NCBI GenBank assembly: GCA_027298165.1
Contig: JAPUGN010000094.1
Span: forward strand, 1-8,768
Length of the DNA stretch: 8,768 nucleotides
From: Nitrospinota bacterium
GTDB taxonomy: Bacteria; Nitrospinota; Nitrospinia; Nitrospinales; Nitrospinaceae
Reading direction: 5' to 3'
The notes under the pieces were generated by a model, which searched no databases, was not told the origin of the DNA, and saw nothing but the letters and a program-made list of their open reading frames with translations. The position numbers and the translations under genes are program-made. Shown piece by piece: positions 1 to 6,747 of this stretch; position 1 is the first letter of the stretch, and every line of letters starts with the position of its first letter.

Positions 1-12
1 CGTTGGAATCCT

Positions 13-1395
13 ATGGCGAATCCGCCTCAGGCATTTGTGACCCGCAAACAAGACGAAGATCTGGTGCGGGATTTTCATCACGTCTGGCACCCCTGCACCC
101 AGATGAAGGATTATGAAGAGGTGCCGCCGCGTTTGATCGACCGGGCCGAAGGGATTTATTTGTATGATCGGGAGGGACGACGCTATATGGACGTGATTTC
201 ATCCTGGTGGGTCAACCTGTTCGGGCACAATCATCCGCGCATCAAAGGCGCCATCCGGGAGCAACTGGACAAAATGGCGCACGTCATGTTCGCCGGGGTG
301 ACGCACCCACCCGCCATCGACCTCGCGGAAACCCTGGTTAAGCTTTCATCCCCCGAACTCACCAAGGTGTTTTTTTCCGACAACGGCACCACCTCCGTGG
401 AAGTGGCGTTGAAGATGAGCTTGCAGTACTGGTTGCAGACCGGGAAGCCTCAAAAGACGAAATTCATTTATCTGAAAGGCGGCTACCATGGTGAGACCCT
501 GGGAGCCCTCTCGGTGTGTGGGATTGGTCTGTTCCGCGGAAAATTTGAAAAGGTACTGACGCACAATTTGGAAGTGGAGGGGCCGGACTGTCTGCACTGT
601 CCGTTCGGGTTGCAGCGCGAATCCTGCCACGCGGAATGTTTTGAACCGATGGCACAGACGCTGGAGAAAAACCGGGAGTCCGTCGCCGGGGTGATCGTCG
701 AACCGCTGGTGCAGGGGGCGGCGGGAATGAAAATGTATCCCCCGGTGTATTTGAAAAACCTGGAGGACGCCTGCCGGGCTTCCGGCGTCCATGTCATTTA
801 TGACGAGGTGGCGGTGGGTTTCGGGCGCACCGGTTCCCTCTTCGTCTCGGAGCATCATGGGCTGAATCCCACCTTCCTGTGTTTGTCGAAGGGCATCACT
901 TCGGGTTATCTGCCGCTGGCGGCGACGTTGACCACCGATGATATTTATCAGGCGTTTTATGACGATTACGAGTCATTCAAGCTTTTCATCCACAGCCACA
1001 GCTATTCGGCCAACCCGCTGGCCTGCGCCGCCGCCAATGCCACGCTCGACCTGTTGACCGAGCCTGGATTCATGGACCGCCTGGAACCGAAAATAAAAGC
1101 GATGCATAAGGAGGGCGAACGCCTGCGCGATCTGCCGTGGTGCGGAGAGTTTCGCCAGACCGGAATGATCGCGGCGGTGGAGTTGGTGAAAAACCGTGAC
1201 ACCCTGGAGGCATTTCCCATCGATCAACGGGTGGGGTACCGGATTTTCCTTGAAGGATTGAAACGCGAAGTCTATCTGCGTCCTCTGGGGAACGTGGTCT
1301 ATTTTATTCCGCCTCTGGTGATCGAGCCGGACCAGATCGCCGCCATGATGACCGCGGCCCATGAAAGTATAACCACCGTTTTAAAAGGAACCTGA
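13..1395 (+). CDS. bioA: Adenosylmethionine-8-amino-7-oxononanoate aminotransferase (DAPA synthase), biotin biosynthesis
   Basis: Class III PLP-dependent aminotransferase of 460 aa that converts 8-amino-7-oxononanoate (KAPA) to 7,8-diaminopelargonate in cytoplasmic biotin synthesis, normally with S-adenosylmethionine as amino donor. Visible motifs: the substrate-pocket SWW at residues 64-66, GGYHG at 156-160 (PLP stacking Tyr158), DEVAVGFGRTG at 264-274 with PLP-binding Asp264, and LSKGITSGYLPL with Schiff-base Lys293. The opening W-H-P-C-T-Q-M at residues 25-31 and the near-terminal LRPLGNVVYFIPPL are typical of BioA rather than of other class III enzymes. A four-cysteine insert, C-x2-C-x8-C-x3-C (Cys193, 196, 205, 209), lies in the middle of the protein. 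Length is normal (about 430-460 aa). The ATG at 13 follows a GGAA at 5-8; the promoter lies outside the window. It ends with TGA two bases before the next gene, so the two form one transcription unit. No other bio genes are in the window. Confidence 0.95.
   Translation: MANPPQAFVTRKQDEDLVRDFHHVWHPCTQMKDYEEVPPRLIDRAEGIYLYDREGRRYMDVISSWWVNLFGHNHPRIKGAIREQLDKMAHVMFAGVTHPPAIDLAETLVKLSSPELTKVFFSDNGTTSVEVALKMSLQYWLQTGKPQKTKFIYLKGGYHGETLGALSVCGIGLFRGKFEKVLTHNLEVEGPDCLHCPFGLQRESCHAECFEPMAQTLEKNRESVAGVIVEPLVQGAAGMKMYPPVYLKNLEDACRASGVHVIYDEVAVGFGRTGSLFVSEHHGLNPTFLCLSKGITSGYLPLAATLTTDDIYQAFYDDYESFKLFIHSHSYSANPLACAAANATLDLLTEPGFMDRLEPKIKAMHKEGERLRDLPWCGEFRQTGMIAAVELVKNRDTLEAFPIDQRVGYRIFLEGLKREVYLRPLGNVVYFIPPLVIEPDQIAAMMTAAHESITTVLKGT
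1385..1389 (+). promoter_or_regulatory. Ribosome binding site of the QueD-family gene
   Basis: AAGGA lies inside the last codons of bioA, 8 nt before the ATG at 1398. This supports that start and translation from a shared bioA mRNA. Confidence 0.7.
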
Positions 1396-1397
1396 TT

Positions 1398-1766
1398 ATG
1401 TATGAAGTATACGTTACAACTCAATTTTCTGCGGCGCACCGGTTGAAAGGGCACGACGGCCAGTTTGAAAACCTGCACGGCCATAACTGGACCGCGTCCG
1501 TTACCGCCGAGGCGCAGGAGCTCAACGCGATCGGCGTTGGCATCGATTTCATCAAGCTCAAGGAAAAAGTCGAATCCTGCCTGTCTCTTCTCGATTACAA
1601 GAACATCAACGAGGTCCCGCCCTTCGACAAGGACAACCCGTCTGCCGAAAACATCGCCCGCTGGCTGTACAAAAAGCTGAGCGCCGATCTCAACAACGAT
1701 GGTGTCCGCATCAAAAAAGTGGCAATCTACGAGATGCCCAACTGTGGCGCGTCGTACTACGAATAG
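1398..1766 (+). CDS. queD: 6-pyruvoyltetrahydropterin synthase / QueD-family protein with altered active site
   Basis: A 122-aa protein of the T-fold PTPS/QueD family. Canonical members turn 7,8-dihydroneopterin triphosphate into 6-carboxytetrahydropterin, the early step to queuosine and 7-deazaguanines. The three zinc ligands are in place: His14 in FSAAHRL, and His27 and His29 in NLHGHNW. Other family landmarks are IGVGIDFIKLK (45-55), ENIARWLYKKL (84-94) and YEMPN (111-115) with the pterin-anchoring Glu112. Two catalytic residues differ from E. coli QueD: the Cys normally four residues before HGH is Phe23 (codon TTT), and the His of the usual L-D-H is Tyr67 (L-D-Y-K-N-I-N). Fold and family are clear; activity is not. 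It could be a diverged subfamily with another pterin reaction or a binding role. It starts 2 nt after bioA and ends 20 nt from the convergent fhs gene. The symbol denotes family, not proven function. Confidence 0.85.
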   Translation: MYEVYVTTQFSAAHRLKGHDGQFENLHGHNWTASVTAEAQELNAIGVGIDFIKLKEKVESCLSLLDYKNINEVPPFDKDNPSAENIARWLYKKLSADLNNDGVRIKKVAIYEMPNCGASYYE

Positions 1767-1786
1767 ATTTTTCGTAGGAGTCCGGT

Positions 1787-3439
1787 TTATTGCACACCGG
1801 TAATGTTGCCGTCGACTACGTCGATATTCTCTGCCTGCGGTTTTTTGGAGAGGCCGGGCAGGCGCATGATGTCGCCGGTGATGGGCACGAGGAATCCCGC
1901 TCCCGCGCAGATTACGATTTCGCGCACGGTGACGGCGAATCCCATGGGCCGTCCCAGCAGTTTGGGATCGTCCGAAAGCGACTGCGGGGTTTTGGCGATG
2001 CACACCGGGAGTTTGTCGTAACCCAGTTGTTCGATGGTTTTCAAATCCCGCTCCGCCTTTTTGGTGTACACGATTTTCTCCGCGCCGTACATGCCGTTCG
2101 CCACTTTCCAAATTTTGGTTTTGACGTCCTCCTGCCAATCGTAAAGCGGGTGGAACGGGCTCGAAACCTTCTCCGCGTGTTTCATCACCGCCTGGGCGAG
2201 TTCTTCTCCGCCGGGGCCGCCGGCTTCATAATGCCGACTCACGGCGAACGGCACGTGTAATTTATTGCGGCAGTGGTCGCGGATCAGTTCGATTTCCTCA
2301 TCGTGGTCGGTGGCAAACCGATTCAGGCAGACCACCGGCGGCTCGCAGAACTTGTGGATGTTCTCGACATGTTTGTCGAGGTTGGCCATGCCCTTCTGCA
2401 GTGCTTCGGTATTTTTTTCAGTGAGGTTGTCTTTGGAGACGCCGCCGTGCATCTTGAGCGCCCGGCAGGTGACGACTAGCACCACCGCGGCGGTGTCCAG
2501 TCCCGCGCTCTGGCATTTGATGTCGAAGAACTTTTCCGCGCCCAGGTCGAATCCGAATCCAGCTTCGGTGATCACCCAGTCGGCTAACCCCAGCGCCATT
2601 TGGGTGGCGATCACTGAGTTGCACCCGTGCGCGATGTTGGCGAAAGGTCCGCCGTGGATGAATGCCGGCACGCCCTCGGTGGTCTGCACCAAGTTGGGCA
2701 TGAGCGCATCTTTCAGGAGGGCGGTCAGTGCGCCGGTGGCTTTCAACGATTCGGCGGTGACCGGTTCGCCTTTATACGTGAATGCGACGAGGATGCGCCC
2801 GAGGCGGGTTTTTAAATCATGGTAATCCTTCGCCAGGCAAAGGATGGCCATGATTTCTGAGGCGGCGGTGATATCGAACCCCGATTCGCGGGGCACGCCC
2901 TGCAACACGCCGCCCAATCCGATGATGATATCCCGCAGGGCACGGTCGTTCATGTCTGTCACACGCTTCCAGGTAATGCGTCTGGGATCAATCGCGACCT
3001 CTTCCTCGCGATAGATTCGGTTGTCGAGGAGCGCCGCCAGCAGATTGTGGGCGGAGGTGATGGCGTGGAAATCTCCGGTGAAGTGGAGATTGATTTCTTC
3101 CGCGGGATGCACCTGGCTCAGTCCGCCGCCGGTAGCGCCGCCTTTCATTCCCATGCAGGGCCCCAGGGACGGTTCACGCAGGGCAATGGCGACGGATTGC
3201 CCCAGATACGCGAGGGCCTGTCCCAGTCCGATGGTCGTGGTGGTTTTGCCTTCGCCCGCCGGTGTCGGGGTGATGGCGGAGACCAGTATCAGTTTTCCGC
3301 GTGGCGGATGCTTTTTAAGAACTTCCAGCCTGATCTTGGCCTTGGTCGTGCCGTAGGGTAACCAGTCGGTTTCCTTCAGCCCCAGGCGGGCGGCGATTTG
3401 GGCGATGGGAGCGGCTTTAAATGGGGAACCGTCATTCAT
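1787..3439 (-). CDS. fhs: Formate-tetrahydrofolate ligase (10-formyl-THF synthetase)
   Basis: Cytoplasmic one-carbon enzyme: formate + THF + ATP gives 10-formyl-THF + ADP + Pi, feeding purine synthesis, fMet-tRNA or formate assimilation. The 550-aa protein is full length for the family (about 555-560 aa). The P-loop-like TPTPAGEGKTTTT spans residues 57-69 with Lys65. The highly conserved GMKGGATGGG segment follows near residues 96-106, and the C terminus (AENIDVVDGNITG) is the usual family ending. The ATG at 3439 is preceded by GAGG with 7-nt spacing, and the downstream ATG-like triplet at 3435 is out of frame. It lies 43 nt after the RND transporter on the same strand with no convincing terminator between, so it may be read from the lipid-gene transcript, though a promoter inside the transporter gene cannot be excluded. 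It has no evident functional link to those genes, and no folD or fchA is nearby. It is tail to tail with the QueD-family gene. Confidence 0.97.
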   Translation of the reverse strand: MNDGSPFKAAPIAQIAARLGLKETDWLPYGTTKAKIRLEVLKKHPPRGKLILVSAITPTPAGEGKTTTTIGLGQALAYLGQSVAIALREPSLGPCMGMKGGATGGGLSQVHPAEEINLHFTGDFHAITSAHNLLAALLDNRIYREEEVAIDPRRITWKRVTDMNDRALRDIIIGLGGVLQGVPRESGFDITAASEIMAILCLAKDYHDLKTRLGRILVAFTYKGEPVTAESLKATGALTALLKDALMPNLVQTTEGVPAFIHGGPFANIAHGCNSVIATQMALGLADWVITEAGFGFDLGAEKFFDIKCQSAGLDTAAVVLVVTCRALKMHGGVSKDNLTEKNTEALQKGMANLDKHVENIHKFCEPPVVCLNRFATDHDEEIELIRDHCRNKLHVPFAVSRHYEAGGPGGEELAQAVMKHAEKVSSPFHPLYDWQEDVKTKIWKVANGMYGAEKIVYTKKAERDLKTIEQLGYDKLPVCIAKTPQSLSDDPKLLGRPMGFAVTVREIVICAGAGFLVPITGDIMRLPGLSKKPQAENIDVVDGNITGVQ

Positions 3440-3446
3440 GAAACAA

Positions 3447-3450
3447 CCTC
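3447..3450 (-). promoter_or_regulatory. Ribosome binding site of fhs
   Basis: The minus strand reads GAGG here, 7 nt before the fhs ATG at 3439. This fixes that start and gives fhs its own initiation signal, in contrast to the coupled genes before it. Confidence 0.65.
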
Positions 3451-3482
3451 ATTCGCAAAAGAAAAACCTGATTGCGGACCCA

Positions 3483-4850
3483 TTATTTTTCCTGGTCCAG
3501 CCCCTTGTACGCGCGATAGGCCGGAGACTTGTGGGCTCCCATTTCAAACAGGACCGGGAGCATGAACAAGGCGCAGAACGTACAGATGATAATTCCCAGT
3601 TCCACGACGTGGGCGATGGATTGCACCCCGGCGTGGTGGGCTATATTCAGGCTGGCATATCCCGCCAGGGTCGTCATGGCCGAAAGGATAATGGCGCTCC
3701 CGGTTTCCTTGACTGATTTGATGGTTTGATAGCGGGAGTAATCCAGGATGTGGTGACCCAGATAGACGCAATGGTCGATCATGATGCCGACGATGGAAGG
3801 AAGCATGACCATGTTGATGAAATTCAATTTGATGTGAAAAACGGACATCATCGCGCCAGTCAGGGCCAGGCCTGTGAACAGCGGCAGAAAGGTTTTAAAG
3901 GCGAGCCTGGGGCTTCGAAAATCCCAGAGCAGGATAAGGAATACCAGCCCCATGGCGAGGCCCAGAGTTTGCGGTCCTTTTTCCTGGACCAGGTCCATAA
4001 TGGCGGCGGCCAACAGGTTTTCGTTTAATACGGATACCGTGATCCGGCTTTCCGCCAGCTGGGCTTTCAGCTCCTGCATCTCCTTTCTGAGTTGATAAAT
4101 ATTTCTCACATCAAAAAAGTTTTTATCGGCTGGAGAAAAGATCAGGACCAGATATTGATCCTCCGCCATAAAACGCTTTATCAGATTATCGGGAATCTGT
4201 TTTTCGTCGAACGGGCCGATTTCCACCAGTCGCCGGAGAATTCCATAGCGGCGCGTCCCCATGGAAATCTCGATGATGTCGCGGTCCTTGGCCAGTTTGT
4301 CCCGGATGCGGTTCAGAATTGCCTTTTTGTTTTTATATTCCCTGAGGCTGAACAGGTTCAGAGAGTGATGGATACCGATGGTGGATTGGTCCCCGTATTT
4401 GTCCTTGATCGCTTGCAGGGCCTGGTGGATCTGAAACAGGTCCTCCTTATTGGGAGTCATGATCACTGTCGGAGAAAAGGAGTATCCAAAATCCTTCATG
4501 GTTTCCCCCTCAATATCAGCGGCGGGAGAAGGCCCCCGGAGATTCCTGAAATCGTGTTCGAATTCGATTTTGGGCAGAAGGAACAGGCTGGACATCAGAA
4601 GCACAACAAACATCGCCGCCGGAAAGAAGGGAGTCCGGCTGTATATATCAGACACTCTTAAGAGGAACATCCTGGGCCTTGGTTTCCGCAGCCAATTGAT
4701 TTCATCGCCGCATAAAATCAGTGCGGGAAGCAGAAAGAAATAACTGAGGAACGAGCAGATGATCCCAATGGTGGCGATTGTGCCGAATTCGGAGAATCCC
4801 CGGAAATCGGAAAATATAAGCAAGGAAAATACGCTGATGGTGGTGGCCAT
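3483..4850 (-). CDS. C-terminal fragment of the interrupted RND/MMPL transporter
   Basis: The first usable Met after the TGA is at 4850, giving a 455-aa piece. It begins inside a helix of the first TM bundle (A-M-A-T-T-I-S-V-F-S), after the G-I-N-Y-G-I-H helix has been lost, and so is not a natural start. It contains the remainder of lobe 1, the whole second periplasmic domain, and the last TM bundle with the D-H-C-V-Y helix (Asp at fragment residue 359). No ribosome binding site suited to independent translation was noticed. Best regarded as the 3' part of the same gene, not a separate gene. Confidence 0.65.
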   Translation of the reverse strand: MATTISVFSLLIFSDFRGFSEFGTIATIGIICSFLSYFFLLPALILCGDEINWLRKPRPRMFLLRVSDIYSRTPFFPAAMFVVLLMSSLFLLPKIEFEHDFRNLRGPSPAADIEGETMKDFGYSFSPTVIMTPNKEDLFQIHQALQAIKDKYGDQSTIGIHHSLNLFSLREYKNKKAILNRIRDKLAKDRDIIEISMGTRRYGILRRLVEIGPFDEKQIPDNLIKRFMAEDQYLVLIFSPADKNFFDVRNIYQLRKEMQELKAQLAESRITVSVLNENLLAAAIMDLVQEKGPQTLGLAMGLVFLILLWDFRSPRLAFKTFLPLFTGLALTGAMMSVFHIKLNFINMVMLPSIVGIMIDHCVYLGHHILDYSRYQTIKSVKETGSAIILSAMTTLAGYASLNIAHHAGVQSIAHVVELGIIICTFCALFMLPVLFEMGAHKSPAYRAYKGLDQEK

Positions 4851-5066
4851 GGCCGTGAAGCCGGACCGGCCGACCTGGGTGGCGACCAGTTCCGCCGCTT
4901 CCGGGGTGGTCTTGCCTTTTCGCAGTTCCTGCTTGAACCGGATGTATAAATGGATTCCGTAATTAATGCCCAGCCCGGTCAGGATCGCAATCAGGAAACC
5001 GGAAATAATGTTGACGTGGCCGATGATCAGGCGCGTGAGCGCAAACGTTATGCTGAGAGAGGTCGT

Positions 5067-5069
5067 TCA
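5067..5069 (-). other. In-frame TGA stop inside the transporter gene
   Basis: The minus strand reads ATC-CCA-TGA-ACG-ACC. The stop falls in the middle of TM3, at a position where relatives usually have a hydrophobic residue after I-P. A one-base change from TTA (Leu), TGG (Trp) or CGA (Arg) would produce it. The frame is unbroken for the 527 codons after it. Confidence 0.9.
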
Positions 5070-5897
5070 TGGGATCAACAAAAGGGCAATGGACAGAAAC
5101 GACTTGGTGTACATGGCGAGGATGAAAACCACCAGGACCATCGCCACCACCGCGGACCGCTTGAGATCGCTGAGGATCATCCGGTTTTCCTCCAACCGGG
5201 TGATCATGGAGCCGGTGAGTTGGATCTTCAAATTGGGGAATTCCTTTTGAATTCTGGATTGATCAATCTGGCTTTTGACCTCACGCACAAAGTTCTTGGT
5301 GAAACCGGTATTGGAAGCCGTTCCGCGCGGTTGAATGAAGATGTAATACTTCTTCCCGCTTTTTCCGTTGTAGTAGGGTTGCAGGGGTTCAAAAATTTTG
5401 TACTGGCCGGACAAATCCTGAAGCTGGGAAGGATTGTAGGTATCCTGAGCCGCTCCAAAGAATCCGGTCAAGGAACTCCGGGCATGCTCGATGGCGCCTT
5501 CGACCACTTTCTCGAGCTTCTTCAGGTCGCTTTGGGTGGCGAACAGAAGTTGTCGGTTTCTTAAAAATTTCACTGGCAGGCGGGAGTCGACAAAATAAAC
5601 ATCAGTCACATTGCGGAACCGTTCGGATAAATCGTCAATGACTTCCGGCGCTTGTTTCTGTGACAAACCCTCCAGCACGACCACCAGCGGCCCAGTGTTC
5701 CCCGTTTTGTCGATCACACGGTTGAATTCCTTGACCAGCGGCATGTCCTCCGGCAGGAGATTGTCCAGTCGCGGGCTGTAGGTCAATCCTGAAGCCACCC
5801 ACATGGCGCCCAGCGTCAACAGGGCTGCGCACACCACAAGCAGCCTGGGCTTCCTGGAGGTGATATGGCAGTAGCACCAGTTAAGAATTTTTTTCAT
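5067..5897 (-). CDS. N-terminal fragment of the interrupted RND/MMPL transporter
   Basis: This is the 276-aa piece before the TGA. It carries TM1 (residues 18-37, hydrophobic after a basic M-K-K-I start), the SPRLDNLLPED region typical of the first periplasmic domain in MMPL exporters, TM2 (about 248-263) and half of TM3, ending at A-L-L-L-I-P. Alone it would be a truncated protein lacking the proton-translocating bundle and so unlikely to work as a pump. It starts at an ATG inside the last codons of the CDP-alcohol phosphotransferase gene. Confidence 0.7.
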   Translation of the reverse strand: MKKILNWCYCHITSRKPRLLVVCAALLTLGAMWVASGLTYSPRLDNLLPEDMPLVKEFNRVIDKTGNTGPLVVVLEGLSQKQAPEVIDDLSERFRNVTDVYFVDSRLPVKFLRNRQLLFATQSDLKKLEKVVEGAIEHARSSLTGFFGAAQDTYNPSQLQDLSGQYKIFEPLQPYYNGKSGKKYYIFIQPRGTASNTGFTKNFVREVKSQIDQSRIQKEFPNLKIQLTGSMITRLEENRMILSDLKRSAVVAMVLVVFILAMYTKSFLSIALLLIP

Positions 5898-6747
5898 GAC
5901 GAATCATATAATGATGAAGGGTAAACGTTACCAGCATCTGCACGAGCATAAACCCGGAGAGCCAGCGAATCGATTGTTCCAAAACTGAAAAACAGGCAAA
6001 CAGGGCGATGAGAAAAAAAATCAGGTCCGGCCCGTTCCATTTCCAAAGAATGATCAGGGGCCGTTTGTCCCGGTAATAATTCAGCCGTTGTTCCTCCTGC
6101 CAGACGTCCTCTCCCGGATCGGCTTCGCCGGTGGACGCATATTGTTTCAATGAGGTCCAGCGGCCCCGAAACAGCAATTGCTGGAGTCGTAAATAATTAA
6201 AATAAATCTTGTGGATCAATGCGGGGGAACGGGTCAGGGTGTTCACCGTTTTGCGAATATCCCGCCCGGGCCCATCGTATCCGTAGGTGACCCGGCACAT
6301 CATGTATTCCTTGAAATAGTCAAAGGTAATCCCTCTAAAAAAAATGAGGATGGCTAGCACAACCAGTTCTCCCCGGGATTCGGGTATTCCGATCATGAGT
6401 CCGATGAGAACCGCAATGCTGGATACGTAGTCGCCGATTCCGTCGACGATGCGCCCCCACTCGCTGGCCATGTTCTTGGCCCGGGCGAGCTCTCCATCCA
6501 CACTATCCAGAATAAGGGATATTTCAAAAATAATCCCCCCCTGAATTAGGGCCCGGGCCTCCCCCAGGCTGAACAGGTACGCGGCCCAAATTGCCAACAG
6601 GACGGACAGAACGGTGATTTGGTTCGGGGTGATGGGGGTTTGCATGAAGGCGTAGACCAGTGGCCGGGCGGCCGGTTCCTGTACATACCGGACGAGGGGT
6701 TCAGTGAGGGCCTTACGGATACGATGGGTCGGGTGCTGTGTAGCCAT
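5881..6747 (-). CDS. CDP-alcohol phosphatidyltransferase-family membrane enzyme
   Basis: A 288-aa integral membrane protein with an exact CDP-OH-P signature, D-x2-D-G-x2-A-R-x8-G-x3-D-x3-D, at residues 81-106 (Asp81, Asp84, Gly85, Ala88, Arg89, Gly98, Asp102, Asp106). These four aspartates bind the divalent metals and CDP-linked substrate. The family's T-P-N-Q-I-T turn is at residues 40-45, just before the first TM helix; further hydrophobic helices are near 66-80, 107-121, 127-140, 240-255 and 262-282. The family moves a phosphate-linked group between a CDP-alcohol and a second alcohol, as in PgsA, PssA, choline/ethanolamine phosphotransferases and inositol-phosphate synthases. The substrate cannot be read from the sequence; the style recalls the membrane half of di-myo-inositol-phosphate synthases. 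A long soluble loop (about 150-238) separates the two helical parts. Its ATG directly follows the TGA of the reductase gene, with AGGGG 9 nt upstream. In this context it is a candidate for adding a polar head group to the lipid made by its neighbours. Confidence 0.9.
   Translation of the reverse strand: MATQHPTHRIRKALTEPLVRYVQEPAARPLVYAFMQTPITPNQITVLSVLLAIWAAYLFSLGEARALIQGGIIFEISLILDSVDGELARAKNMASEWGRIVDGIGDYVSSIAVLIGLMIGIPESRGELVVLAILIFFRGITFDYFKEYMMCRVTYGYDGPGRDIRKTVNTLTRSPALIHKIYFNYLRLQQLLFRGRWTSLKQYASTGEADPGEDVWQEEQRLNYYRDKRPLIILWKWNGPDLIFFLIALFACFSVLEQSIRWLSGFMLVQMLVTFTLHHYMIRHEKNS

Larger units (their letters stand above)
3483..5897 (-). pseudogene. RND/MMPL-family (HpnN-like) lipid-type transporter, one frame broken by an in-frame TGA
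   Basis: Read as a single frame this is 804 codons, the normal size of a two-lobed MMPL/SSD exporter of the RND superfamily (hopanoid exporter HpnN and relatives). Such proteins sit in the inner membrane and move lipids or hydrophobic compounds outward using the proton gradient. The architecture is complete: TM1 at residues 18-37, a periplasmic domain to about 245, a TM bundle (about 248-400) containing GINYGIH, a second lead TM (about 423-443), a second periplasmic domain to about 640, and a final TM bundle with GIMIDHCVYLGHH (about 704-715). Codon 277 is TGA (5069-5067). The next 72 codons continue in the same frame with clear homology-like TM sequence and contain no ATG, GTG or TTG. The start at 5897 overlaps the preceding gene by 17 nt without a strong ribosome site, suggesting coupling. 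The gene is either a recent pseudogene, a sequencing error, or read through. Its neighbours suggest a lipid substrate. Confidence 0.85.

Noticed and set aside
1782..1800. Hairpin CCGGT...ACCGG between the convergent genes as a bidirectional terminator
   Set aside because: Only a 5-bp stem with a 9-nt loop, no following T run on either strand, and it extends into the end of fhs.
1790..3361. Long plus-strand open frames opposite fhs and similar frames opposite the other genes
   Set aside because: They are antisense shadows of GC-rich coding sequence; their translations lack recognisable domains and they overlap strongly supported genes.
3453..3475. Short inverted repeat CGCAA...TTGCG between the transporter and fhs as a terminator
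   Set aside because: A 5-bp stem with a long loop and no T tract after it on the minus strand; too weak to call.
5067..5069. UGA decoded as Trp or Gly (alternative genetic code)
   Set aside because: bioA, the reductase and the acyltransferase genes all end in TGA at the expected family length, with the next gene starting right there, and no other gene in the window has an internal TGA.
4962..5070. ATG overlapping the internal TGA (ATGA), suggesting reinitiation of a downstream gene
   Set aside because: The ATG is in a different frame and runs only 35 codons to a TAA with no membrane-like or recognisable content, whereas the original frame continues with clear transporter sequence.
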